Numbered from the stretch's first letter, positions 46,963 through 59,809 are shown. The stretch is DNA of 64,000 nucleotides from Okapia johnstoni (GCA_024291935.2 JAGTYA010000024.1:8432001-8496000), one strand, 5' to 3'. Notes: a model not told the origin generated them from the sequence alone. Numbers and translations: made by a program.

Positions 46963-47152
46963 AGAAAGTGAAAGTTGCTCAGTCGTGTCCGACTCTTTGT
47001 GACACTCTTTGTGACACTATACAGTCCATGGAATATCTCCCGGCCAGAATACTGGAGTGGGTAGCCTTTCCCTTCTTTAGGGTATCTTCCTAACCCAGGG
47101 ATTGAACCCAGGTCTCCCACATTCTTTACCAGCTGAGCCACAAGTAAGGCCC
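46963..47152 (-). mobile_element. Bov-tA SINE
   Basis: gaaagtgaaagttgctcagt through taccagctgagccacaagta. A local gactctttgtgacact duplication is present inside it. Confidence 0.88.
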
Positions 47153-48216
47153 AAAACTGGAGAATGCAGGCATCAATCCCGCTACCTCTCACATGCTCAG
47201 CGAGCGTGATACTATTTGAGCTAATTCCCCACCCCGATAGGTAAGCCCGCCTCACCTGCCACTGCCCACCCCCATCAGCTCCTTCACCTGAGGCAGCTCC
47301 TGACCCTTAACCTCACCATGTTGGCTGCCTTTGGTGCGCGTGGGTGGGTGAGAGTCCATGAGGCAGCAGATGCCAGAAGGACCCTGGCCCCACAAAACGA
47401 GAAGCCCATGTTGAAGCCCAAGATTGCTCTGCTGAAACTGGCTCCATCCCACTGGGCAGTCTTCTCTCCTCTTACAAAGAGGCAGCTAAGACGGGCTAAA
47501 CCCTGGGTCCTTTCTCCATGCTGAGGATTTGTGTGATGATACTTAAATGCCAGACTCATATCTGCAAAAACATTCTTACAAACCCCAGAAATTTCATTTC
47601 CACATCCTGAGTCTGCTGTCGTTTGAGCTTGAGCTGCTAGTGGTTGGGAGATCTGGTGGGTGCTGGAAGGATTTTTAGAGTTTGGGACTTGTGACTTGGA
47701 GGGATGTCTGGAGTCTGTTAGTACCTGAGAGAAGTGGCGCTTCAAACCTCCTCTCCTGCCCTCTGAGCAGCTTCATTCTGTCTTAACACCATCTGGATAG
47801 ACAGAACCCTGGTTGCAAAGCTTAAAGAGCTTAGAGAGACCCCCATTTTACAGATGGGAAAATTGAGGACCCAAGAAGGGCAGATTAATGCAGAGCTAAA
47901 GAGAGAACCTAGTCTGTCTCTAGATTTTCCTGCCCTACCATACACCTTCTCCAAACCTGACTTAGGAAATCTCAATCCACAGCCCCTACCTCCCCCAGGA
48001 ATCAGGCCTAAACTCCTTAGTGTGACATTCAAAGCACTTCCTTCCTCCCCAGCCTTCTGTTTTGGGTTCTGTACATATCACACCCTAGCCCACAGCCACA
48101 CCCACCTTGCATCTCTAGTTGCCCCAGGCTCTTTTACAACCCAAGTGTTTTCTCTTTAAGGAAAGCCCTTCTCCAGTTGTTTTATCTGATAATATTCGTT
48201 CTTCAAGGCTTAGATC

Positions 48217-48800
48217 AAGGGACTTCCCTCATGGTCCAATGGCTAAGAATCTGTACTCTCAATGCTGGGGGCTTGGGTTCGATCCCTGGTCAGGGAACTA
48301 GATCCCACATGCCACAATTGAGAGTTTGCACGCTGCAACTAAACACCCTGCAGTTCAGTTCAGTCACTCAGTCATGTCCGACTCTTTGCGACCCCATGGG
48401 CCGCAGCATGCCAGGCTCCTGGAGTTTACTCAAACTCACGTCCATTGAGTCAGTGATGCCATTCATCACCAGCCCCATCACCAGCTCCCGGAGTTTACTC
48501 AGACTCACGTCCATTGAGTCGGTGATGCCATCCAACCATCTCATCCTCTGTCGTCCCCTTCTCCTCCTGCCTTCAATCTTTCCCCAGCATCAGGGTCTTT
48601 TCCAATGATTCAGTTCTTCGCATCAGGTGGCCAAAGTATTGGAGCTTCAGCTTCAGCATCAGTCCTTCCAATGAATATTCAGGACTGATTTCCTTTAGGA
48701 TCCTGCATACCTTAACAAAAATCCAATATCACATGTGCCACGACTAAGACTTGGCAAGCCAATAAATATATAAGTAAATAAAAATAAATATTAAAAAAAA
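48217..48800 (+). mobile_element. CHR-type SINE split by a BovB 3' fragment
   Basis: The SINE head runs 48217-48352 (gggacttccctcatggtcca). A BovB 3' piece lies at 48353-48706 (antisense). The SINE tail resumes near 48707 (cctgcataccttaacaaaaa, then atcacatgtgccacgac). A cctgca repeat borders the insert. Confidence 0.85.
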
Positions 48801-49861
48801 GAAGACTTAGCTCAGAAGCCCCTTCCTCTGAGAAAATTTCCATTCCCCTGCTCCTAGAAACTCCTTCAAAGAGAGGGAGTTCCTCAGTATTCTGAGAGCT
48901 CCTTCTGTTGGCCACTGCTCTAAAGATTGTGTCTGCTAAGAATATGGTCTAGTACCTTGAACCAAGACCAGGTCCCTCTAGGTCTTGTCACCTCTCTAAC
49001 TCAGCACAAACAGAATATGGCAGTTAGGTGTCAGAGACAGCTGAATAATAAGTGAATATAAGGTGATCACACCTTACCTCCAAGCCTTGTATGCCTGTAT
49101 TCATGCAGTCAATAAATGCTTATTATGGGGCAATAGCAGACTACATATTTGGGGAGTTACCAGTGAAGAAAAGAATTAAGGGGAATAAAGATGTGAGCCC
49201 TTCACTTGGGGCTGCTTTTCCTCTAAAAGTACTTGCTGCTTCCAGAAGAGGCAGTTGAGAAGCTGAGCAGAGCTTTCTGTAGATTCATGGAGCTGGGTCC
49301 CCCAGCTGCAGTTCAAGACCTGCTAAGAAAGGAGGGCCCTGCTAAACTCCCCCACCCTCCATTAGGCTTTGGGTTGAGAGCATGAAAGGTTATACATGAG
49401 GAGTACAAGTGAACGAGAAACAACAGCCCAACCCCTCATAGAAACTGAAGACAACATGATCAAAAAAACAAAGAAAAAATAAGAGGAGCAATAAATAATA
49501 GAAACAATTACACAGAAAATCCAGATGATGGAATTACCAACCAGACTTCTAACTAATAATGCTTAGTATATTCGGATACCTAGAAGACAAGACCAAGAAC
49601 TATAGATTAGAGAAGAGAACCAAATGGAAATTCTAGAACTTAAAAATACAATAATAGAAATTAAGAACTCAGTGGATAGGTTTAACATCAGATTAGACAA
49701 ATATGAGGAGAGGATTAGTGAAGTGGAAAATGATACTAGAATATTATAGCAAAATACAGTTAGTTGTTAAGTATCTGCTGTGTGCCAGGTACGGCACATA
49801 CTGGGGCTACAGAAGTGGGAAAAAAAAGGGGGGCATAGTCCCTGGTGTTATGGAACTGATA

Positions 49862-50101
49862 TTTGAATGGGTGTGTGTGTGTGTGTGTGTGTGTGTGCTC
49901 AGTCCTGTCCGACTCTTTGTGACTCCACGGACTGTAGCCCATCAGGCTCCTCTGTCCATGAAATTTCCCAGGCAAGAATACTGGAGTGGGTTGCCATTTC
50001 CTTCTCCAGGGGATCTTCCCAACCCAGGGAGTGAACCTGCATCTTCTTCATTGGCAGGCAGACTCTACCACTGAGCCACCTGGGAAGCCCGTTTGAATGG
50101 G
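49862..50101 (-). mobile_element. Bov-tA SINE with (TG)n tail and 10-bp target duplication
   Basis: TTTGAATGGG at 49862-49871 and 50092-50101 encloses a (TG) run and an antisense Bov-tA (to ccacctgggaagcccg). The microsatellite therefore came with, or grew from, the SINE tail. Confidence 0.93.
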
Positions 50102-50265
50102 AGAAAACATTAACCATGATGGTAATTTAAGACTTCAATAAACGCTATGAAGAAGTCAAAAGGGTAGTGTGAAAAAAGAGAAATGGGAGGAGGACATACT
50201 GTAGGTTAGTGTTCAGGGAAGACCACTCAAAGGGAATGTTTGTGCAGAACAAGAGGGACCTGGAG

Positions 50266-50532
50266 GGCTTCCCTGCTGGTCCAGTGGTTAGGAATCTGCC
50301 TGCCAATGCAGGGGACAAAGGTTCCATCCCTGGTCTGGGAAGATCCCACTTGCTGTGGAGCAATTAAAGCCTCACACCACAACTACTGAGTCTGCATGCC
50401 TTAGAGCCTGCACTCCACAAGAGAAGGCACTCCAGTGAGAAGCCCATGCACCGCAATGAAGAGCAGTCCCCTCATCTCAACTAGAGGAAGCCCATGTGCA
50501 GCAACAAAGACCCAGTGCAGCCAAAAAAAAAG
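50266..50532 (+). mobile_element. CHR-type tRNA-derived SINE, near full length
   Basis: gggcttccctgctggtccag, then ggttccatccctggtctggg, cacaactactgagtctgcat and cagccaaaaaaaaa. Confidence 0.88.
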
Positions 50533-51840
50533 GCACCTGAGCGTGCAAAACACCTCCGATGACTCCCCATCGCAGTTTCTCAGTGCTTTTTAACGAGAGC
50601 AGGGCAGTTCCACAATGGGCAACTGCACAATATGTGTTTGAGCTCAGTGACAGAGTGGAACATAGCATGGATGGGAGGGGTGGAGAGGGGCTGCATCTCA
50701 CATTACAGTTTGATCTGCCCTCCTGCTTTCACCCCCACAGAGAGAGGGCTGTGCATTCCAAACAAAATCTTCATCCATTTGTCCATCCATCCATTTCAGG
50801 CTATTTGTTGACACCTACCGTGAGTCAAATAAGATAGATGGGTAAGGATCCCTTCCCTTGAGAAGTTCATAGACCTCAAGGGAGACTCATACTGAAAAAA
50901 AAATCACAAAATGGAATAAGGAATGTTATCATGGCATCAGGGGTATTAGAATGTAGAGTGTAACAATTCTACTTGGGGGGAGTAGAATTGGGTATTCATG
51001 GAAGAGGGGACATTTGAACTTGTTCTTGAAGGATGGAGTGGGCTTTCCCAGGGGGAAAAGGCAAAGGAGGATGTTCTCATTGGCAGGAGAGGCCTGAATG
51101 TAGAGAGCATGATAGTTTCTGAAACATTGAGAAGGGTGAAGGGCAGGACACATAATATGATATGAAGGTCCTAAATGTTGACAGGAGATAGGATGGGCTT
51201 GACCCAGGATGCCTCTGATATGGGTGGAGAAGAGGGGGAAGGTGGGAGAGACAAACAGGTTTTTATTGTGAAGGAATGCTTGGACTTACTGGACCTCTTT
51301 ATCCCTTATTATTTATCTCTCCCTCCTGAGCTGCTAGGAATTGATAAACTCTTTAGTCCCAAAGGGGTCATAACTGATAAGGGTTCTTCGGGAAATGATC
51401 TAGTTGCAGAGTGAACTCAGTCTATTCTCAAGAATAGAGGCCTCCAGAACCCTCTGACCCCAGGGCTGGGGTCTACTTCCTCATCCCACAGGTGGAGAGC
51501 GGGCCCAGAAAGAGCCTCCCTCCTCCCATTCCAGCGCCTTTCCACAACTGTCAGAGGAATGAACATCCACCCCAGGATGGAACCAGGAGGAGGCCAAGTG
51601 GCCCCCACCCTGGAAAACCCAGAGGGAATCCTGGGTGAATTTGGAAGCTGGACAAATTTTCCTCCAATGTCCTTCCAACACTCAAAACTTTTGTGAACCT
51701 AGAGACCTTGGAAAGATTTCTAGAACCATCTAAAATGGGAGATAGAAAAATATACGTCAGAAAAGTAACTATTAGGTGAGCTTAGACTCTTGTTTCACTC
51801 TCATAACTGTTTTTGGAAAACAGCTTTCTAAAAACAGTAA

Positions 51841-52110
51841 CAATGGCACCCCACTCCAGTACTCTTGCCTGGAAAATCCCATGGACGGAGGAGCCTGGTA
51901 GGCTGCAGTCCATGGGGTCGCGAAGAGTTGGACACGACTGAGCGACTTCACTTTCACTTTTCACTTTCATGCATTGGAGAAGGAAATGGCAACCCACACC
52001 AGTGTTCTTGCCTGAAGAATCCCAGGGACGGCGGACCCTGGTGGGCTGCCGTCTATGGGGTCGCACAGAGTCGGACACGACTGAAGCGACTTAGCAGCAG
52101 CAGCAGCAGC
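51841..52110 (+). mobile_element. BOV-A2 dimeric SINE
   Basis: Starts within the first monomer (caatggcaccccactccagt) and ends with (agc)n. Confidence 0.92.
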
Positions 52111-52257
52111 AACACAACAATGTTATGAGAAATTGTACACATTTAATTTGCACAGTAACCCTACAAGGTAGATTTTATTAGAATCTCTATTCCAGACATG
52201 GAAACTGAGGCTCAGTGGAGCAGCTGGAGGAGAGACAGCCAGCTAAGCGACAGAGCC

Positions 52258-52477
52258 TGGCTTCCCTGGTGGCTCAGACAGTAAAGAATTTGCCTGCGAT
52301 GCAGGAGACCCAGGTTTGAGCCCTGGGTCAAGAAGATCCCCTGGAGAAGGAAATGGCTACCTACTCCAGTATTCTTGCCTGGAAAAATCCCGTGGACAGA
52401 GGATCCTGATGGAGTACTGTTTATGGGGTTGCAAAGAGTCAGACACGACTGAAGCAACTTTCACTTCACTTCACCTC
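52258..52477 (+). mobile_element. Bov-tA SINE with 13-bp target duplication
   Basis: ggcttccctggtggctcaga through cttcacttcacctc, flanked by aagcgacagagcc (52245) and aagtgacagagcc (52478). Confidence 0.9.
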
Positions 52478-53643
52478 AAGTGACAGAGCCCAGCCCCATA
52501 GACTTATTAAATTATGCTGCACATGTTTCCTCAATAAATGATGGCTATGATTATGTTCCAAGTTTCTATGAAGAAAATGTATACTTCTACAATAAGGCTC
52601 TGATTTCTCTCTTTAAAAAATAATAAACTGCCTGCCAGGTTAGAGGGCTCCCACCTCCCTCAAAGGAACTAGATATTTGCTGAGTGTCTGCCTACTGCAG
52701 AATCTGAGGCCAGGCTTCCAGCCCTGGGAAGGAGGGAGGTATGTTGTAAACCTTGATCCCTGGATAAACGCCAGCTCACTCCCTAGTCTTGTGGAAGTGA
52801 GAGGCAGAGCGCAGCAGCGCCCATGAGGCCAGCGCGCCCTGCCTCCCATGGTGACGGTCCTTGCTTACTTTTGAGAGCAGAAGGAACGCAAGCAAGGTGA
52901 CAGTATAAGGTTGCTAACCTTCTGACTACCAACCCCCAAAAACACTGGGCCCCAAACTTTCTCATCGCATACACCTCAAGCCTCAGAGAACTTCCTGAGA
53001 GCAGCTTCATGGCAAGAGAGCTCTCCTACCTCCAACTTCCAGTCACACTTTCCACCTGAATTCTTCCCTCGGCCGTGAACTGGTACCATCTGTACCCTGA
53101 CTTATCTACGCCTGCCTCTGTTTTACTCAAGTGGGAGCTTCAAGAAACAGCACAGACTCTGGAGGCAGACAGTTCTGGGTTTGAATCCACTTTTCTGCTT
53201 TCTACCTGCAGTCTTGAGCAAGTCGCTTTACTTCTCTGAGCTTCAGTTTTCTCATCTCTAAAGCTGATAATTTTGGCGTCTGGCACTTGGAAGATGTTTG
53301 TTAATTGGTAGCCCCCTTCAGTCTCCAATTGGCATGTAAAGAATGCCTCAAGGAGCCTGCCCTCCCCTAAAAGCAGTAGGTTAGAGAGTCAAATGGAAAA
53401 TATTAGTAAGTGCAGTTGGAGACATGCCGATAAAGGGCTCTGGTAGGGCTCTGGTAGTTAGGAAGCGGGTGCCGGAAATCATAAAACATCCAGATGATCA
53501 CAGCTGGATGACTGTGAGATAATGATAACAAAAGTTAAAAGCAGGAAATGTTTTGAAAACTTACTCTGTATGGGTATTGTGATAGGTATTTAGTATGTAT
53601 TGTCTCATTTAATTCTCATGGCAACTCTATGGGGTGGGTTTGT

Positions 53644-53952
53644 GGTTGTTGTTCAGTCACTAAGTCATATCTGCTTCTTTGGGACCCCATGGACTGCAGC
53701 ACATCAGGCTTTCCTGTCCTTCACTATCTCCTGGAGTTTGCTCAAACTCATGTCCTTTGAGTCAGTGATGCCATACAACCATCTCATCCTCTGTCGCCCC
53801 ATTCTCCTCCTGCCCTCAATCTTTCCCAGCATCAGGGCCTTTTCCCTCAAGTCCGCTCTTCACATCAGGTGGCCAAACTATTGGAACTTCAGCGTGAGAT
53901 TTTCCAATGAATATTCAGGGTTGATTTCCTCTAGGATTGACTGGTTTGATAT
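53644..53952 (-). mobile_element. BovB LINE 3' fragment
   Basis: tggttgttgttcagtcacta through ctctaggattgactggtttg, antisense. Confidence 0.88.
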
Positions 53953-54509
53953 TATCCCCATTTTACAAAAGAAATTAAGGTAACTTGCTCAAGGACACAC
54001 ACAGTCAGGGGACTCCTGGGGCCAAAGACCATGCTCTTAACAAAACTGTCTCTAGTTGCTCTAATCCGACACGTTGATTTTCATGTGAGGCTCGGGAGGG
54101 GGAAGGGTAACCCAAAGTCGCTCTTAAGTACCTTACCCAAAAGCAGGAGTCTTACCCGAATTTTTACATAAAGGAAATAGAATCTGAGCATCTCTTCAGA
54201 GCGCCAAGAAATCAGCAGAGAAATGCAGATTTAAGAAACATTTATTAAGTACTTGTATCATTTCAATTCATGCTCGAAAGAACTTCCCTTTAGTACTGTA
54301 CTGTTCAGATGGAAAAACAGAAGCTCAGAAGGATAAATGTAATTTCTCCCAAAATCAATTTAGCAAAACGGTGGCATTGTCAGGACTGCACATTCAGGTC
54401 CAGAGGCTTCCACCAGCTTCGTGAATCTAATCCCAGTTTTCTGCTGTCTGTGTCTTGGGATGATAGGAAAGGACTCTCAAGTTTCCCTAAACCCCGAGTC
54501 CGCTCAGAG

Positions 54510-54724
54510 CGGTGGATTCTGGGATTTGCAGTATTCCCGCGATGAGTTTAGACTTCGTGGGCCAATAGAATTCGAGTAGAGACAGCTGTACCCGCCTCCG
54601 CTGCCTCCTGGTTGCTCAGGGACTCTTCAAGGATTAGCCAATGAGAAGCACACGGGTCCTGGTCGCCTGGGAAACCGTGTGACAACAAGATGGCGGCGCC
54701 GCAGGTGGTTCTGCGGCCTGCGTG
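54510..54724 (+). promoter_or_regulatory. UBXN11: CpG-rich promoter and probable non-coding first exon of UBXN11
   Basis: Sequence elements in order: a ZNF143/SBS-like site 54514-54532 (16 of 19 positions agree with the GCATTCTGGGAATTGTAGT form), a CCAAT box 54562-54566, a CCAAT box 54638-54642, an RFX X-box-like site 54662-54675 (GTCGCC-TG-GGAAAC), and the YY1-like AAGATGGCGGC 54687-54697. A good donor (gcgtg|gtgagt) follows at 54725. No TATA box is seen. It is the only CpG promoter between CD52 and the UBXN11 start codon, so I assign it to UBXN11 by position. Confidence 0.65.
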
Positions 54725-55604
54725 GTGAGTTATAGAAAGGCCCCAGACCTTTCTGCTTGTGTAGTCCCTCTCACACAGGCTGGGGCCTTCACCGCGAGAA
54801 TCTCGAGGACATGCGAGCCCTACATCCCGGCCCCTCCAGTAGACTCCCCGTGCCTGGGAGCAGATTCAGGCCGCCGCCTACCACGGCTACGGGCGGAGGC
54901 AGCGGGGTGGTGACGCAGCTCCCAGGGCGGGTCTGGTGGTAGAAGTCGCGTGGTGAGCGCTTCCAGCTGAGATTTAGGGAATGAAGGTGTGCAGCCTGCT
55001 GGCCCGTGTCCGCACTGGAGAGCACTGGGACCTGCTGGAAGACCAGTTTGACTCTCAAAGCTTGAGTCTGAAGAGGCAGGCAGTCTAACCTTTAGCCGCC
55101 TCCGGCTTGAGGAGGAAGACACAGTCTTCTGCCCCCAGAAAAAACCCAAAGTGAAGGAAATAGACGTGGCTTTGTTCTCAGGGTTCCCAGTCTAAGGGAG
55201 GAGACACAGCCCTTCTTCGCTCAGGAAGTCCCCAGACTGATGGGAAGGAACCGCCATTGTCCTCAGGGGTCTCCTATAATCACATGGGAAAATTGATCTG
55301 GAGACAGTATTGGATTGGCCTGAAGTGAGATTGGAAGAAGGGAAGTCAGTTTGGGGCCATTGTGACAGCCCCGAAGAAGGGCAGTGAGAGTCCAGCTAGG
55401 ATGGCCAACAGTGGGCCACGGAAGGAGGAGCTACGTGTGAGAAACGTGCAGGGTTTACCCTGCAGGATTCGGGAACTGATGGGGTTAGAGGGGGAAAAGG
55501 AGGGAAATTTTTTGTTTGGATTATGGGGTCCTATTCAGAAAGGGGAAGCGGGAGGAGCTTATTTCGAGAGAAGATGTTGGGTTTGGTTTGGAGACCAGGT
55601 CCTT

Positions 55605-56560
55605 TTTTTCCTCTGTGATAGCTTTATTGAGATACAATACACATACTAGCTACTTCACCTCTTTAAAATGTAAACTTCAGTTGTTTTTAGTATATTCACA
55701 GAGTTGTGCAGCTGTAACTACAATCAAATTTTAGAACATTTTCATCAGCCCCAAAGTAAACCCTTTACCTTTCGCATCTCCCTCTCCCCAGCTCTCCCTA
55801 ACACCTCCAACCTTAGGCAACCACTAATCTATCTTGTCTCTATAGATTTGCCCATTCTGGACTTTTCATATAAATGGAATCCTAACAGTTGGTGGTCTTT
55901 TGTGACTGACCGCTTTCCCTTAGCATGTTTTCAAGGTCCATTGACACTGTAGCCCATATTTCATTTCTTTTTTTTTTTAATTGCCAAATAATATTTCATT
56001 GTCAAGATATACCATATTTGTTTATTCACTTACTGGTTGATGAATATTTGGGTTGTTTCCAGTTTTTGGCTATTAAGAATAATGCTGCTTATGAACAGAT
56101 ACACAGATTTCTGTGGATGTGAGTTTTCGTTTCTCTTGGGTGTACACCTAGGCATGGGATTGCTGGGCCATAAGATAACTGTTTGACCTTTAGAGGAATT
56201 GCCAAACTGTTTTCTACAGCAACTGAACCATTTACATTCCAACAAAACTTCTGATTTCCCCTCATCCTCGCCAATGCTTTAATTTCTGTCTTTTTGACCA
56301 GTTTCTTTTGAGGAGTCATTATGGTGATGAGAATTTGGAGAAGTGAGGGATAATCAGGTTTGGTGGGAGTTCATGCAGAGCAGTTTTGCCACTAAAAGCA
56401 CAGTACCTGGGGCTTTCTAGTGTGATGAATATGTTCCAAAATTGATTGTGATGGTGGTTTCACAACTCTGAATATACGAACATTCTAAGAGCCAAGGAAT
56501 TGTATACTTTAAAAGAGTTAAGTATACTTCAATAAAGCTACTTTTTTAAAAAAAGGTCAT
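55605..56560 (-). mobile_element. L1 LINE fragments
   Basis: Typical L1 3' region: tttattgagatacaatacac, then tttgcccattctggactttt, then a 3' end segment with aattgtatactttaaaagag. Confidence 0.6.
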
Positions 56561-56627
56561 GCTATTTGATTCCACTTTTTTTTTAAAGTTCATTCTGGTT
56601 TTTCCATAACATCTTTTTTAAAAATAT

Positions 56628-56882
56628 ATTTTTAATTAATATTATTTATTTTTGTCCATGCTGGGTCTTCGTTACTGCTCGTGGGCTGCTTTCTAGTTGC
56701 AGTTCTCAGGCTCCTCATTGCAGTGGCTTCTCTTGTTGCAGAGCACAGGCTCTAGGGTGCAGGCTCAGTAGTTGTGGCTCATGGGCTTAGTTACTCCATG
56801 GCAGGGATTAGTTACCTCCCTGAACCAGGGATGCAACCCTGACCCCTGCGTTGGCAGGCAGATTCTTAACCATTGGACCACC
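56628..56882 (-). mobile_element. CHR-type tRNA-derived SINE
   Basis: Antisense, with ggctcatgggcttagttact, gaaccagggatgcaaccctg and attcttaaccattggaccac. Confidence 0.85.
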
Positions 56883-56883
56883 A

Positions 56884-59035
56884 AGTTCAGTTCAGTTCAG
56901 TCACACAGTCATGTCTGACTCTTTGCAGCCCCATGTACTGCAGCATGCCAGGCTTTCCTGTCCATCACCAACTCCCAGAGCTTACTCAAACTCATGTCCA
57001 TCAAGTCAGTGATGCCATCCAGTTGTCTCATACTCTGTAGTCCCCTTCTCCTCCCGCCTTCAATCTTTCCCAGCATCAGGGTCTTTTCCAATGAGTCAGT
57101 TCTTCACATCAGGTGGCCAAAGTATTGGAGTTTCAGCATCAGTCCTTCCAATGAATATTCAGGACTGATTTCCTTTAGGATTGACTGGTTGGATCTCCTT
57201 GCAGTCCAAGGGACTGTCAAGAGTCTTCTCCAACACCACAGTTCAAAAGCATCAATTCTTTGGCATTCAGCTTTCTGTATAGTCCAACTCTCACATCCAT
57301 ACGTGACTACTGAAAAAACCACGGCTTTGACTAGACCTTTGTTGGCAAAGTAATGTCTCTGCTTTTTAATATGCCATCTAGGTTGGTCATAGCTTTTCTT
57401 CCAAGGAGCAAGTGTCTTTTAATTTCATAGCTGCAGTCACCATCTGTAGTGATTTTGGAGCCCCCCAAAATAAAGTTTCTCACTGTTTCCATTGTTTTCC
57501 CATCTATTTGCCATGAAGTGATGAGACCAGAGGCCATGGTCTTAGTTTTCTGAATGTTGAGTTTTAAGCCAACTTTTTCACTCTCCTCTTTCACTTTCAT
57601 CAAGAGGCTCTTTAGTTCTTCTTCACTTTCTGCCATAAGGGTGTCATCTGCATATCTGAGGTTATTGATATTTCTCCCGGCAGTCTTGATTCCAGCTTAT
57701 GCTTCATCCAGCCTGGCGTGTCACATGATGTACTCTGCATATAAGTTAAATAAACAGGGTGACAATATACAGCCTTGACTACTCCTTTCCCGATTTGGAA
57801 CCAGTCTATCATTCCATGTCCAGTTCTAACTGTTGCTTCTTGACCTGCATACAGATTTCTCAGGAGGCAGGTCAGGTGGTCTGGTATTCCCATTTCTTGA
57901 AGAATTTCCCACAGTTTGTTGTGATCCACACAGTCAAAGGCTTTGGCGTAGCCAATGAAACAGAAGTAGATGTTTTTCTGGAACTCTGTTGCTTTTTCGA
58001 TGATCCAACGAATGTTGGTAACTTGATCTCTGGTTCCTCTGCCTTTTCTAAATCCAGCTTGGACATCTGGAAGTTCACGGTTCATGTATTGCTGAAGCCT
58101 GGCTTGGAGAATTTTGAGCATTACTTTACTAGCGGATGAGATGAGTGCAATTGTGCGGTAGTTTGAGCATTCTTTGGCATTGCCTTTCTTTGGGGTTGGA
58201 ATGAAAACTGACCTTTTCCAGTCCTGTGGCCGCTGCTGAGTTTTCCAGATGTGCTGGCATATTGAGTGCAGCACTTTCACAGCATCATCTTTTAGGATTT
58301 GAAATAGCTCAACTGGAATTCCATCACCTCCACTAGCTTTGTTCATAGTGATGCTTCCTAAGGCCCACTTGACTTCACATTCCAGGATGTCTGGTTCTAG
58401 GTGAGGGATCACATCATCGTGGTTATTTGGGTCATGAAGATCTTTTTTGTACAGTTCTTCTGTGTATTCTTGGCACCTCTTCTTAATATCTTCTACTTCT
58501 GTTAGGTCCATACCGTTTCTGTCCTTTATTGAGCCCATCTTTGCATGAAATGTCCCCTTGGTATCTCTAATTTTCTTGAAGAGATCTCTAGTCTTTCCCA
58601 TTCTATTGTTTTCCTCTATTTCTTTGCATTGATCACTGAGGTAGGCTCTCTTATCTCTCCTTGCTATTCTTTGGAACTCTGCATTCAAATGGGTATATCT
58701 TTCCTTTTCTCCTTTGTCTTTAGCTTCTCTTCTCAGCTATTTGTAAGACCTGCTCAGACAACCATTTTGCCTTTTTGCATTTCTTTTCCTTGGGGATGGT
58801 CTTGATCACTGACTCCTGTACAATATCATGAATCTCCGTCCATAGTTTTTCAGGAACTCTGTCTATCATATCTAATCCCTTGAATCTGTTTGTCACTTCC
58901 ACTGTATAATCATAAGGGATTTGATTTAGGTCATACCTGAATGGTCTAGTGGTTTTCCCCACTTTCTTCAACTTAAGTCTGAATTTTGCAATAAGGAGTT
59001 CATGATCTGTGCCACAGTCAGCTCCCACCAAGGAA
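56884..59035 (-). mobile_element. BovB (RTE) LINE, 2.15 kb, 5' truncated
   Basis: Antisense copy with the end of the endonuclease region (58720-59031), most of the reverse transcriptase (frame 58688-57612, with RT blocks such as KASGGDGIPVELFQILKDD and AKAFDCVDHNKLW) and the 3' end. The RT frame is lost before the YADD box, and a separate frame (57636-57331) continues after it, so the copy is not intact. It is host transposon sequence, not a gene of the locus. Confidence 0.94.
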
Positions 59036-59542
59036 GTCTGGAATTTTGAATTTTTTTTTTTCCTGTGGGTGAGAAGGAGCCATTGGGAGTATTTAGCAGG
59101 AAGTGACCTGTGAGCTTTGTGTGTAAGAAGATCCCTCTGGCAGTGTGTGGAGACTGGTGCAGGGAGCCACAGGGGCCATCACACTTGGTCACACAAACCC
59201 TGAGGATGCCCGGGCAAGATGGCAGGAACTAGGTAGGCTGGGGGCAGACTGGGGAGGCTGGATGATGGGTGATGGGGGTGAGGAGACTCTGGGCCTGGTC
59301 CTTGGAGGGCACCTCCGAGTGAGGGCAGGGCATGAGTCCTAAACTCCAGAATCAAGACCAAGGAAGCTGCCTCCTGGTGATGCAGGTCCCCTTCCCTGCT
59401 TCATGGGAAAATTCAGGGGCAGAGTGGAGGCCAGTGCCACTCATTTCCAAAGTGGAACTAAAGACTTGATTCAGGATCTAGTGGAGGTTGTCTGACTGAG
59501 ATTTCTAGATATTGGCCACATGATACACTTAATTCACTGAAT

Positions 59543-59809
59543 GCTGCTGCTGCTGCTGCTGCTAAGTCGCTTCAGTCGTGTCCGACTCTGTGCGACCCCA
59601 TAGACGGCAGCCCACCAGGGATTCTCCAGGCAAGAACACTGGAGTGGGTTGCCATTTCCTCCTCCAGTGCATGAAAGTGAAAAGTGAAAGTGAAGTTGCT
59701 CAGTCGTGTCCGACTGTTCGCGACCCCATAGGCTACAGCCCACCAGGCTCCTCCGTCCCTGGGGTTTCCCAGGCAAGAGTACTGGAGTGGGGTGTCATTG
59801 CCTTCTCTG
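59543..59809 (-). mobile_element. BOV-A2 dimeric SINE with 12-bp target duplication
   Basis: Antisense, (tgc)n tail first. AATTCACTGAAT is found at 59531-59542 and 59810-59821, marking a recent insertion in the putative UBXN11 intron. Confidence 0.95.

Larger units (their letters stand above)
45511..54500. other. Repeat-rich spacer between CD52 and UBXN11
   Basis: About 9 kb with no supported gene. It contains Bov-tA elements (46963-47152, 49896-50091, 52258-52477), a CHR-type SINE with a nested BovB piece (48217-48800), a full-length-looking CHR-type SINE (50266-50532), BOV-A2 (51841-52110), a BovB fragment (53644-53952) and MIR pieces (about 46345-46490 and 53140-53300). The 79-codon frame at 51175 lacks coding evidence. 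Confidence 0.6.

Noticed and set aside
51175..51414. 79-codon plus-strand open frame (begins MLTGDRMGLTQD)
   Set aside because: No splice context, no homology recognised, isolated in a repeat-rich spacer.
57612..58688. 358-codon minus-strand open frame with reverse transcriptase blocks
   Set aside because: It belongs to a 5'-truncated BovB LINE whose frame is broken before the YADD box. It is transposon debris, not a host gene or a bacterial-type reverse transcriptase system.
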